The notes under the pieces: model-generated
What the model was told of the DNA's origin: nothing
Database searches by the model: none
Seen by the model: only the letters and a program-made list of their open reading frames with translations
Made by a program: the position numbers and the translations under genes
Shown here: piece after piece, positions 33,932-43,912 of the stretch
How the letters are laid out: each line of letters opens with the position of its first letter
Position numbering within the stretch: the first letter of the stretch is position 1
Origin: Hyphodiscus hymeniophilus
Lineage: Eukaryota; Ascomycota; Leotiomycetes; Helotiales; Hyphodiscaceae
DNA length: 64,000 nucleotides
Assembly (NCBI GenBank): GCA_016508695.1
Contig: VNKQ01000003.1
Span: 2,108,001 to 2,172,000 of the forward strand
Direction: 5' to 3'

Positions 33932-34476
33932 GATTATCGGGCGGTCCTCTTCTGCGAGGTCTTCGCCTACAATATCGCACTGGCTAGCTGTTTTGTTTTG
34001 AGACGAAGAAGTAACGTGGGTTAAGAATTATATTACACCGACGAGGATCTTGTCGGAGCGGACGTTCGGACGGTCGGCTCGTCCATGATTGGCCCTGCGG
34101 ACGCCACTTCAAATCTCCATGGGGAATCGGCGGAGTCGTACCGAGTTTTAGTGCATTCCTGTCAATGGATTATCTAGAACTCCGAAGTCAAGCCTTATGT
34201 ACCCAAGGTCGCATCGCATTCGATCTTTTCTTGCTGTCCGCCGGTGGATTCTTGTTCCGATCGACTACAAATATAAGGAATGCCTTTTCTTCCGAAGATG
34301 GAGCGTCAGGATCAATATTCGAATATAGCATTATTTTTGCCCTCACCAACAAAACAAACTTCCAGGCTCCCGAAAGCTTGGAATATCATACGTGACAATA
34401 TTATTAGGCTACAAGACAAAGAGCAGTTCTTGCTTAGTTGAGCCACACCCGATCTTCTCACCATCCGCTTCTCAGA
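33932..34476. promoter_or_regulatory. Bidirectional promoter between regulator and reductase
   Basis: A 545-bp divergent promoter. It contains five CGG triplets within 24 bp (34054-34077) plus another at about 34098, ATTGG (CCAAT box on the other strand) at 34088-34092, and a TATA-like AAATATAAGG about 200 bp before the reductase start. CGG half-sites are the usual target of Zn2Cys6 proteins. Confidence 0.5.
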
Positions 34477-35710
34477 ATGTTCAAAAACACAGCAGCTTGG
34501 GTCCCCGGACCCAAACTGCCCCTCGAAGTCAAGTCAGCGCCCTATACCAGGCCCCTAGCCAACGAAGTCGTCATCCGAAATCATGCCGTCGCCGTTAATC
34601 CTATCGACTGGATTGTAAAAGACATGGGTGAGATTATATTCGGCTGGATCAAATATCCCACTATCTTCGGTTGTGACGTTGCCGGTGAGGTTGTTGAGGT
34701 CGGATCCTCAGTCACTCGTAAGTCAGACGTTGAGGCAGCCCAGAATTTCGTGTCACAGCATGTTTTGGGAATCATTATTCTTGAGATATATCTGGACACT
34801 ACATCTATGGAAACAAGACAGTCACTGACTCTCCGGCCACCTAGACTTCAAGATCGGTGATCGAGTCCTCAGCTATGCTCTTAGCATGAATCAGAAGACT
34901 GTTGGGCCGTCCAAAGGTGGTTTTCAGCTTTACACGGTCCTTTTGGAGCATATGACTAGTGCAATCCCAGCTACGCTCTCTTATGAAAAGGCTGCAGTTT
35001 TTCCACTGGGCTTGGCGACAGCAGCTGCCGGTTTGTTTGAGAAGAATCAATTGGGACTTGAATACCCGACTGTCCCAAAATCGCTGTCTAATGGCAAAAC
35101 TCTGATTATCTGGGGAGGATCGACCAGCGTGGGCGTTAATGCGATTCAACTTGCAGTAGCTGCCGGCTATGAAGTCTTCACGACCTGTTCGCCGAAGAAT
35201 TCCAACCTTGTGGCATCTCTTGGCGCAAGTAAAACATTTGACTACAAGAGCCGCACGGTCGTTTCAGACATGATTACGGCTCTCAAAGGCAAAACAGTCG
35301 CCGGTGCTTTGACTATGGGTGACGGGGGCGCTGACGCATGTATGGACATCCTGGCAAAATGCGAAGGAAACAAGTTCATCTCCATGGCTACCTACCCCAA
35401 GCCCAAGACCCCACCCAAACGCTTTGCCGTTCCAATAGGGATATATACTTTCGTATCTTGGTCGGCCAAGAACTGGGTCAAATCGAAGACTAATGGTGTG
35501 AATACGATTTTCATAGAAGCGAGTACTGTCGTTGAGAATGGAGTGGGAAAGATGATCTTTGAAGATTTCCTTCCCAGGGCTTTGGAAGGGGGAAACTTTG
35601 TCGCTGCGCCTGACCCGCTCGTTATTGGTAAGGGACTAGAGTTTGCGAATGAGGCGGTAGAGAAGCAAAAAGCAGGTGTTTCGGCGAAGAAGGTTATGAT
35701 CTCGTTGTGA
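34477..35710 (+). CDS. MDR-family zinc-type dehydrogenase / enoyl reductase (ToxD-like)
   Basis: Two exons, 34477-34717 and 34845-35710, with a 127-nt intron. The product is 368 aa. The N-terminal GroES-like domain has AVAVNPIDWIVKDMG and FGCDVAGEVVEVGSSVT. The NAD(P)-binding domain has LIIWGGSTSVGVNAIQLAVA (glycine-rich loop) and later GADACMDILAKCEG. The catalytic-zinc cysteine and histidine of classical alcohol dehydrogenases are absent, as in trans-acting enoyl reductases and quinone-oxidoreductase-like members. Known relatives include stand-alone reductases of fungal secondary metabolism, but no synthase gene is nearby, so a detoxifying reductase is equally possible. It is divergent from the Zn2Cys6 gene. 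Confidence 0.88.
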
Positions 35711-36509
35711 GGGACTGGGGAAGGAGAGGCTAAGGTTGGAGTTCTGATCTTCCTGGAGCGGAATTTCAGCGGTATTCGCAGTTCTATTTTATGTAATATA
35801 ATGATAATAGATAGGCCTTACAGTAATCTGACCCTCAAAGACACAATGAGGCAGAAATTCCGAGTTCTTCACTCTTGAAATGAGTCAAATTGAAGGCACT
35901 CACCGTACACAAAGGCAATTTCAAGTCGTTCCACACTGTGCGAGTGAATATTTATTGACGAAGAAGCCAGCCATGGGCTTGATACAAGCCTCACATAATG
36001 TTTGGACAACTAGGACACATGTTCTTGAATGTTTCTTCATTGTATAGACTGGATGGTTGGCTGTCGCGCTGTCCCAACATCGAACGAGAGTGTCAATATA
36101 CTTTTCTGTCGACCTCCCGAAATTTATATTTGAACATATATCACTGACTGACTATACTGTAGACACATACAAGTTCCGCACAAGATCTAGTTTCTTTGTC
36201 GAACACTGGTAATCGACGTTGACGTATGTCCCAATATGGTCGCGCAGTCAACAGACAATCTTTCTCAGTCTCGCGTGTCCGCGCCCCATTGTCTCCCAAT
36301 CAATTCACTCTTCGGGACCACCCAAATATTTAAGGTCTCTTTCAAATACACTTTAATATTCTCGACCTTGAGAGAAAATAGATCATTCAATATTTCGAGC
36401 CGGTCATATTACAAAGTCAGATCATCTATCGTATACCACCACTTCTCTGTTGACCTCTCGACAGCCCCTCACACGAATCTCATGGTATTCTAGTCTCTCA
36501 TATCACAAG
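35711..36509. other. Intergenic region
   Basis: About 800 bp of promoter for the membrane protein gene and 3' flank of the reductase. Nothing coding seen. Confidence 0.7.
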
Positions 36510-37575
36510 ATGATGATTTACACCACCTTCTCGGTCTCGATTCTGGTTGCTCTCATCATCTGCAGCGTCCTTGCTGTTCCAGCCGGAAGTCTGGTAGTTG
36601 GAACTCCACCTGTGACCACACCCTCAGTCTTGATTCCTGACGCCCAGTAAGTCGTCAAGGTATCTGGGATCCTTCCAGACTGATGAATGATTAGGCTCTC
36701 TGCGATAGCTTCAAACATCTCGTCGCTGTTCGACCAGCTCCAGCCGCCCTCCAGTATTACCTCCCAACTCACTGCCCTCCCGACGTCCGTTCTCTCTGCC
36801 CTCAAGGGCTCGAATGTCTTGTCAGCATGGAGTCAGTTGTTCTCTGACCAGGGATACACGTGGGTGACAGCTCTGCCATCTGGCGTCAAGAGTTGGATAT
36901 TCGAGTTGCCAATTGCGGCTACCAGTATTCTTCCACAGATTAGCTCTCTTCAATCCCTTGCGATGAAAACTACCACTGACCTAACACCAACACCAACACA
37001 AACGCCAACGCCAACACAAACCTCAATTCCGAATGCCTTCTCTCCGATTGTAACAGCTACAGTCACGTCGACGGCCACCAATATTGGCCATGGAGGACTT
37101 ACGCAAGGACAAACAGTCGGAGCGATCATTGGAAGTGTGAGTTCCCTTATTTTCGTAGAGAGTCACCCCCTGCTTTAAGACATGGAGGGTTTTGTACTCT
37201 TCATATATTTCAGCAGTAAATTTTCGTCCTGGATCTCAAATCTGCCTCATCAAGCATGCTGACTCCGGCAAATTGCAGGCCGCATTTGCAGCTCTCGCAG
37301 CGGTGATCGCGGTCATGCTATACGATGTGAGGAAGAGAAGGTGGATTGCAAAAGCCAAGAGAGCCCGCAATGCTGCCACTAGACACGCCTCCAATCCGCC
37401 TTTCATCTCTCTTGCCAGCCTTCGCACGTCTCGAAAGAAGCAATCTCCGATCGCCGTGCCAGGAACTCCTGAGCTCGGAATCGATACAAAAAGTCATGAT
37501 GATTCAGGATATCATAGGGTAGAGATGAAAGGAGATGAAATCTACGAGCTACACAGTCCGACAATTGGCTACTAG
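36510..37575 (+). CDS. Single-pass membrane protein with Ser/Thr-rich ectodomain
   Basis: Three exons: 36510-36646, 36695-37136 and 37279-37575. Introns are 48 and 142 nt. The product is 291 aa. Residues 1-23 form a signal peptide (MMIYTTFSVSILVALIICSV). The ectodomain of about 155 aa is Ser/Thr/Pro-rich, ending in a TPTPTQTPTPTQTSIP run likely to be O-mannosylated. The TM helix begins at GQTVGAIIGS and continues AAFAALAAVIAVMLYDV across the exon 2/3 junction, followed by the basic stop-transfer RKRRWIAKAKRAR and a cytoplasmic tail of about 70 aa ending HSPTIGY. The layout is that of fungal wall-stress-sensor-like proteins, but there is no WSC domain and I cannot name the family. The intron 2 3' site was chosen to complete the TM. 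Confidence 0.75.
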
Positions 37576-38416
37576 GAATTTGGATTGGCTTGGATGGCTG
37601 GAATATAGATTCATCAAAAATGAGAGCTGGGACATGTGCTTTGGTGATGCTGGTTACACAACGATTTCTGTACTGAGATATTCCCTGTTTGATCATAGGA
37701 CACCAAAAAAATTGCATCAGGCGCATCTCTGTGCCAAACGTGAAGAGCTCGTCAAGTGATCTACTTAGAGCAGCGCCTTTTAAGACACATATCAGTTCCA
37801 GACTATTATGATATTAGCCATGACTTTCTTTACCTGCCTCAGTTCCTTTTTAAACAACAAGAGATAAAAAGATATTATTTCCGCGTGCAGTCGGTCCGTA
37901 ACGTTACGAATTCTGAAACCAAGACCATAATAACAAGCTGCAAGGATGTGTGACCTATCTTGATGTAGTACTAAAGTAAAGGAACGGTGCGAGTACGAAT
38001 CGCGATTACCCGACAAGAGAAGCAAGATTTCGAAACAAATACCTCTTCAATCATTCTATTTCTGAAAGATGCCGATCCGAAATCATGCCTCTCACCTTCA
38101 AAGGACACAGTCCAATGTTCTTAGATGGGTCCCGCCATCTGCCTGACTCCGCTACCGGTGCCAAACTGTCTTTCATCAGGGTCGTGGTAGGACTCTAGGA
38201 GAATTGTTAGTTTCGCGGACGTGACTCCATTCCTTCGCGGGTGTCTAGATTCGTTCATTCAGACAGTCGGGGTGGAAAGAAGATTGAATCCACTAGAGAA
38301 AAGGGGCAAGCTTAATGTGGCGCCTGATGGCGCTAAATTTCGGCCGAGGTCCGTTTCCACTGTTTCCACCACCGTATATCAATTTTGAAAGCCTGAAGCC
38401 TCTTCCACAGAACAAT
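37576..38416. other. Intergenic region
   Basis: About 840 bp upstream of the dioxygenase gene. No coding sequence recognised. Confidence 0.7.
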
Positions 38417-40317
38417 ATGATGCGTACACAGCGCTTATTCCGAGCGCCTAGATCACTAGACTTGCTAGTTAAGCGCTATGTTTCGACAGAGAGCCCTCGA
38501 CCTTCCGATCAACAGCAGCACACCCATGGCCCCATAGAACGAGACCACTCTCCAAAAGAATTCGAAGCCACAATATGGAGCCAGCCCATCAAAGTTGAAT
38601 CTTTCGGGACACGCTCCCTTGAAAAAAAGCATTCGTACTGGTTCTTGCAGAAGCGCTACCGTAAGGTCGGTGAGAGATTGCAGCGAGGAAATGTACAAAG
38701 TGATTGTGATCAACTTGGTACGCCGACATGGGGAGACTGGGGAATTCCCGTCACCTTTGTGCCACGGGGTAAACTGGAAAAGAATTACTTGTGAGTGTTC
38801 CCCAAAGTTCTATTGCACAACACTGACCGGACCAGTCCCAATCTCTGGTTGAGGTAAGACGTCCTCAAAAGTACTATATCATGTGACTCATGTCTTTAAG
38901 GGACAATTGTCGCTGTTCGTACTGTGTGAATCAAGATACTATGCAGCGAGCATTCGATACCTTCTCTGTAAGCTACATGTCAACTTCACTCGCACCGTAT
39001 CTAATACCTTGCCAGATTCCGCCTGATATTATTCCGAAAGAGGTGATGAGAGAAGCTGAAGGATTGCGAGTTACATGTGAGTATTTTTCGATTGGGCTGG
39101 ACTCTGCTGAATCCCTAAGGGCTTCATGAAAACCACGTAAGCTTCTATTCCTGGGAATGGCTCTTTAAGCACTCGTGGTCGGGATCCGGAAAAGACATGG
39201 ACAGCAAACAATTATCGTAAGAATAGACTATGTCCTTTGGAAGCCGTGCTGATTGTCCTTAAAGCACACTCTGGGGAGCAGAGATTGCCGAGAAACCACC
39301 TTCAGTGCATTATGATGAGATTATGGCTGATGATAAGGGCGTTGGGAAATGGACCGAGAAAATTGTGGGGCGTTCCATACATCCCAGTAGGCAACATATC
39401 ACTGACCATAATTTACAGCGACGATATGGCTTCAGCTACGTAGATGGCTGTCCTGTATCTCCAGAAAAGACGCAAGAATTACTTGAACGTATAGCCTTCA
39501 TTCGTATCACGCACTACGGTATATTACCTGATTGAAACATCTCGCTCCTTAATTGACCCTGTGTAGGTGGTTTCTACGATTTCACGTCCGACCTTACCAT
39601 GAAAGACACAGCCTACACCTCCCTCGCTCTTGGTGCCCACACAGACACAACATATTTCACTGATCCCGCCGGTTTACAAATGTTTCACCTCCTTTCCCAC
39701 ACTGCCGGTGAAGGTGGGAAGTCTCTCCTAGTAGACGGATTCAAGGCCGCCCAGGAACTGAGCAAAGCTTCACCTTCGGCATACAATACACTCATGCAAA
39801 CTCCGATATCCTGGCACGCCAGTGGTAATGAGGGCGTCACGATCACGCCTGGGAAAAAATTCCCCGTTCTCACCCGTGCGAAGCGATTCCATGACGATAC
39901 GAGGATGCTGCAAGTAAGGTGGAATAATGACGATAGGGGCGTAGTAGACCTGGTCGGACTCGACCGGAAAAGGGCTGAGCGCTGGTACGAGGCGGCTAGA
40001 GTGTGGAATGACATTTTGAATACGGGAAAAAATCAATACTGGGCGCAGTTAGAGCCGGGAAGGCCATTGAGTATGGCCGCACTATTTTTCCTTCAAGAAA
40101 TTGACTGACAATGATTCAGTATTTGACAATTGGCGGGTACTGCATGGAAGGTCCGCCTTTACCGGAAAGCGTAGGATATGTGGTGGTTACGGTAAGCTCG
40201 CCAGAAATCCAAGCAGAGCACATGACTGATATCTTAACAGTCAATCATGACGACTTCATTTCAAGATGGCGGAATACCAACTTCTCGAGAGAAGAGGTGT
40301 TGAAGCAGATTCTATGA
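38417..40317 (+). CDS. Trimethyllysine dioxygenase (carnitine biosynthesis)
   Basis: Ten exons: 38417-38790, 38836-38853, 38901-38967, 39016-39076, 39120-39216, 39265-39364, 39419-39518, 39567-40070, 40120-40191 and 40241-40317. The product is 489 aa. The N-terminus MMRTQRLFRAPRSLDLLVKR is Arg-rich and looks like a mitochondrial presequence. FPNLWLRDNCRCSYC is the N-terminal zinc-type domain shared by TMLD and butyrobetaine hydroxylase. The TauD-type Fe(II)/2-oxoglutarate domain follows: YGFSYVDGCPVSPEKTQEL, GAHTDTTYF (His 296, Asp 298) and FDNWRVLHGR (His 449). The RICGGYVNHDDFISRWR end is typical. Known reaction: N6-trimethyllysine to 3-hydroxy-trimethyllysine. Distinguishing it from butyrobetaine hydroxylase rests on family feel, so the close paralogue is the main alternative. 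Exon 2 is an 18-nt microexon. Confidence 0.9.
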
Positions 40318-40643
40318 CCCCTAGACAATTCCTTGACTTCGTGGTTATTGCCACAAGTGAGCGCAGGAAGGCGGTCTTGGCGACCGTCAATGATTGAATG
40401 ATATTATATGTCAGAACCTCTTACAACCCATCATGTGAATCGCGCTGTGCACCTGTCCAACTCGGCTGAGGTGATATCTCAGTACTCGTGAGTGTCCAAA
40501 AGCTCATCAAGCTGACATTCATTCGAGCTTCTGTCTCGCTCTGAGCAATGAACATAACAAACACCGTTATGTTCTTGATGACCTCGTGAACCATCATCAA
40601 TTGTTTCGAAATACATTGTTGAATTCATTTTTTTACAGGGAGA
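40318..40643. other. Intergenic region
   Basis: 3' flank of the dioxygenase gene. Nothing seen apart from the adjacent repeat element. Confidence 0.7.
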
Positions 40644-40957
40644 CGAGTTATTTCAACTCCAACGCCGGCTATTTCAACTCTTCGGGGGTACGCCTAGAAA
40701 ACGCACGTGCCTAGAGATACTTTTTCTACCAAAACACAACGGGTTAGGGTTAGTTCCGGGGGTTTGGGGGGCGGTGGGAGCCCCTCGTATAGGAATATCT
40801 TTTATATATTTTTTCCTGTAAATATATTAAGTTGTGTTTTAAAAAGATTATTAAAAGTAATTGAAGTAGTTGTGATGTTCCCGCACGGGCGCAAACTTAC
40901 TATGTACCACGGGTGTGAATACTAACTGGTAAGGACTAGTGGAGTTGAAATAGCTCG
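40644..40957. mobile_element. MITE-like element with 18-bp terminal inverted repeats
   Basis: The left end CGAGTTATTTCAACTCCA (40644-40661) and the reverse complement of the right end CGAGCTATTTCAACTCCA (40940-40957) match at 17 of 18 positions. A third, direct, partial copy (GGCTATTTCAACTC) lies just inside the left end. The 314-bp interior has no coding capacity, a G-rich segment with two telomere-like repeats, and an AT-rich core. I found no clear target-site duplication, which weakens the case. Non-autonomous DNA transposon is the best reading. Confidence 0.5.
40741..40753 (+). repeat. Two telomere-like TTAGGG repeats
   Basis: GGGTTAGGGTTAG inside the MITE-like element, followed within 20 bp by further G runs. 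Two units are too few to indicate a chromosome end. Confidence 0.7.
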
Positions 40958-42659
40958 ATTTCAGACGTGCAACAAAACCCCCCTTCGCCCACCCATTCAC
41001 ATCCAATCGGCACTCACCCATGCGCAGCACGTGTCCGTGAGCCAGTCACATTTCCACGCGGCCCGCGTTCCCCAGTACCGTTGAAGTCGGTCCAATCAAC
41101 CCCCCCGGTGTGAAATATCCTAGTGCGTCTAGCAGCCTCGTTTTTGATGTGATGTCGTTTTCCCTACCTCGCACTATCGATTGTCTACCGCGAGACCTGC
41201 TACAGTACTCTGTTACCGGATATTGGACGAGGATGAGGCATCACAGTATTTGGAATCGTTGCACGTGGATGGGGGAGGCTGGGGTTTGGACGGGTACGGT
41301 ATCTGTATCTGATAAGGATGCGGGCGATACTGTAGTGGGCGTGGATATGCAGATGTCTGGGGACAATCTAGGCGAGCGGCAAAAGGAGAGAAGTGGTCCA
41401 GATATTAAATCTTGGGAAAGTCGCAGCAGAACGTTTTACGGGCCCTTCTCGGTTAGTGGATCGCGATTGTTGGTTGAAAAATAGAATGCTGCAGGACCGG
41501 TGTAGGTCGGGACGGAATAAGGGTCCAGCCACAAAGTGGAAGGAGGAACGTCGAGACAGAGAGCGAAGGGAAGGTAAGGGCCTATGCATATGGAGTAGTG
41601 GAAGACGAGGAGCGAGAGGGAATGGTCTGGCGAAGGCGTCTTCGATTGAAGGGGCCGCCGTCTGGTTATATGAGGGTCATGACTATGTGCATGTTGTTGT
41701 ACTCTGTGTTCTGTTCCTGATTTATCATACATATATATCTCGAGTCCTTTTACCTCCCCTCTCTATCCATTATCCACAAGACCGCCCACGTTGGGCACAA
41801 CTCCTCCGTTGTGCCACAGCCATAAGTTACAGGCGAGAAGCCAACCAAGCAAAGACAAAAGAAATTCTCCTTTTAAGTGTAAAACATCTCTAATGTCGTT
41901 GAATCTTAAAGTGCAAATGCAAATGCAAATGCCAAGATACACGTGTGTATAAAAACAGTGCTGCCACCCTATGCCGTTGGTCGTTTGGGAAAGGAAATTC
42001 AATGATATCGTTCATACAAAGCGTGAAGTAGGTTGGAAAGAGACGAATTTTGGTGTGTGTAATGAGTATGCGTATTAAACTCGAATTCGTAAACGTTGAC
42101 GACGTTAAACCGACTCGTAGTTGTAGACAAGTCGGAGAGATCGTATTTTGGGTGGAATAGAGCCATTTAAAGGATTCGTTGAAGCCTATAGAATTTGACG
42201 AAGTCGTTTATTGAAATCATTGGAAGCGTAGGCTATAAGTGGGATCCTTAGATCGGCTGTTCGTTGAAGGCAAAAGCATAGAGCAGACTAAACCCATACA
42301 GAGTTTGTCAAGGCGCAAGTCCGAGTCGTTCAGTCAATATGTGGTCGTTAAGGCGTCAAATTGGCAAAAAGGAAAAGCCTCCATGCATCGCTCAGAATGG
42401 AAAAGAAGTTCCTTCCAGAGGAAAACGAACTAGAAAATTCGCGGTTTGTGCCGCAGTCTTTGCTGCACAAGATATCGATCGCCCAGACTCTTTCAGCGAT
42501 CCAGATTTTTTAAATGCGAGATCTTGCAATACTGCCAAAAGATTGAGCAACGTAGCTTAATTCATAATCCAATCGTGGGTTTCGGCAACGGTCAATCAAA
42601 CAGTATTTGAGGGGCCTAAAACATCCAAAATTTTGAGTGATTGGCATTTTGTAAAGCGA
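40958..42659. other. Intergenic region
   Basis: About 1.7 kb between the repeat element and the 3' end of the AT-hook gene. Frames such as 41110-41484 and 41393-41893 show no domain-like sequence. I see no gene. Confidence 0.6.
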
Positions 42660-43912
42660 TCATTCTGGACCAGGGCGTTCGGGTCGCGGTGGTACTGTTG
42701 CTAGTAGCGCATCGATAGCAGGATAAATAGGAGCGCCAAACCCCCCTTCTTCTGTCTTTGGCGGTAAAGGAGGCGATCTTGTTGGTTCTTCAGTGGGATT
42801 TAGTATAGAGGGTGGCCTAGGCATTCCGTATTGGCCAGAATGCGGAACAAAACTCGAGAAGCTCCCTTCGCCTTGCTTGGGCTCCTGAAAATGATTATTA
42901 GCTCTTCGTTCTGACCATCCAATAGATTTCTTACTTTAGAGGATTTGGAGCTTGGCCGTCCACTACGCTTCTTCTTCTCAGCCATATCGCTACTTTCACC
43001 CTCTGAAGGGCCGCTCTGGAAAGACATGCTCATTCTTGGATCCTGTACGGGTCCAGAAGCAACTGTGGGGATCGAAGTCGCCAAGCTCCCAAACCCCCCA
43101 GACGAAGTAGCAGATTCGGTACTAGCATCACCTCCAACTGACTCTCTTGCGGCAAGTGTTCTTGGAGGGGCTATGATTTCTCCTCGTGCTATAGCCTTGG
43201 CATTTCGGGCCTCAATGTCGGCTTTGGAAGGGCGACCCCTCTTCTTTGGTTGAGTAGCTGGGAGTGTGGAGAACGCGTGAGGAGAGCCGTTCGAAGACGG
43301 TTTAGGTTGGATTCGAATCATAGTTTCAGCGCCAGATTGACGTCGTTTGGGTTGTGGAGCTATCTGAAGGGGCTCGAGACCATCCGACTTTCGCTTTCGG
43401 TCTGGGGCAGAGTGTGGTGGAAGACTTGCGGAAACATGTCCTCCGCGGAGAGTATCCCAAAAGTTGATGCATGAGTCAAGGTTACGGCCTTCGAGTATGT
43501 GTCAGTAGATGATGGCGTATGAAATAGCTAAGTGCGCGGCCGTGCTATGCTGTGTTCGCGCCGTTCCAGTGCTGAAAGCAGCTGAAGAAAGGGGAACTGA
43601 CCAAAGGGCATGAGGATCTTGTTCCATTCTGGCTGAACACCGCTTTCGTTAATGAAAGCTAACAATTTATCGACTGGAACCGAACTCGTTTTGATTACTT
43701 CGGAGAGAACAAAGCGCTGTTGCGGGGATACTCATTAGTAAATTAGACGCGACTGAGTGGGAGGGTGGTGGGACAGCATAGGCAATAACGCAATGCGCCA
43801 GGAGGCATAACATGCGCTTTGACAGTTATATTGTCATATATAGTCTCCGAGTCGCAGGATCCTCTGCTCTACTTCTACACACCTTTTCCTTGTCGTTGAA
43901 GGGACTTTCCAT
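42660..43912 (-). CDS. AT-hook nuclear protein
   Basis: Four exons: 43912-43883 (only 10 codons), 43716-43602, 43488-42935 and 42884-42660. Introns are 166, 113 and 50 nt. The product is 307 aa. Residues about 5-70 (MESPFNDKEK, RFVLSEVIKTSSVPVDKLLA, then EWNKILMPFGRNLDSCINFW) form a helical, Myb/SANT-like unit known to me only from uncharacterised fungal proteins. An AT-hook core follows (QPKKRGRPSKADIEARNAKA) and a second basic, weaker RSGRPSSKSSK. The C-terminus is Pro-rich. DNA or chromatin binding in the nucleus is the likely role. The exon 2 and 4 joins restore continuous sequence and are well supported. Confidence 0.8.
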
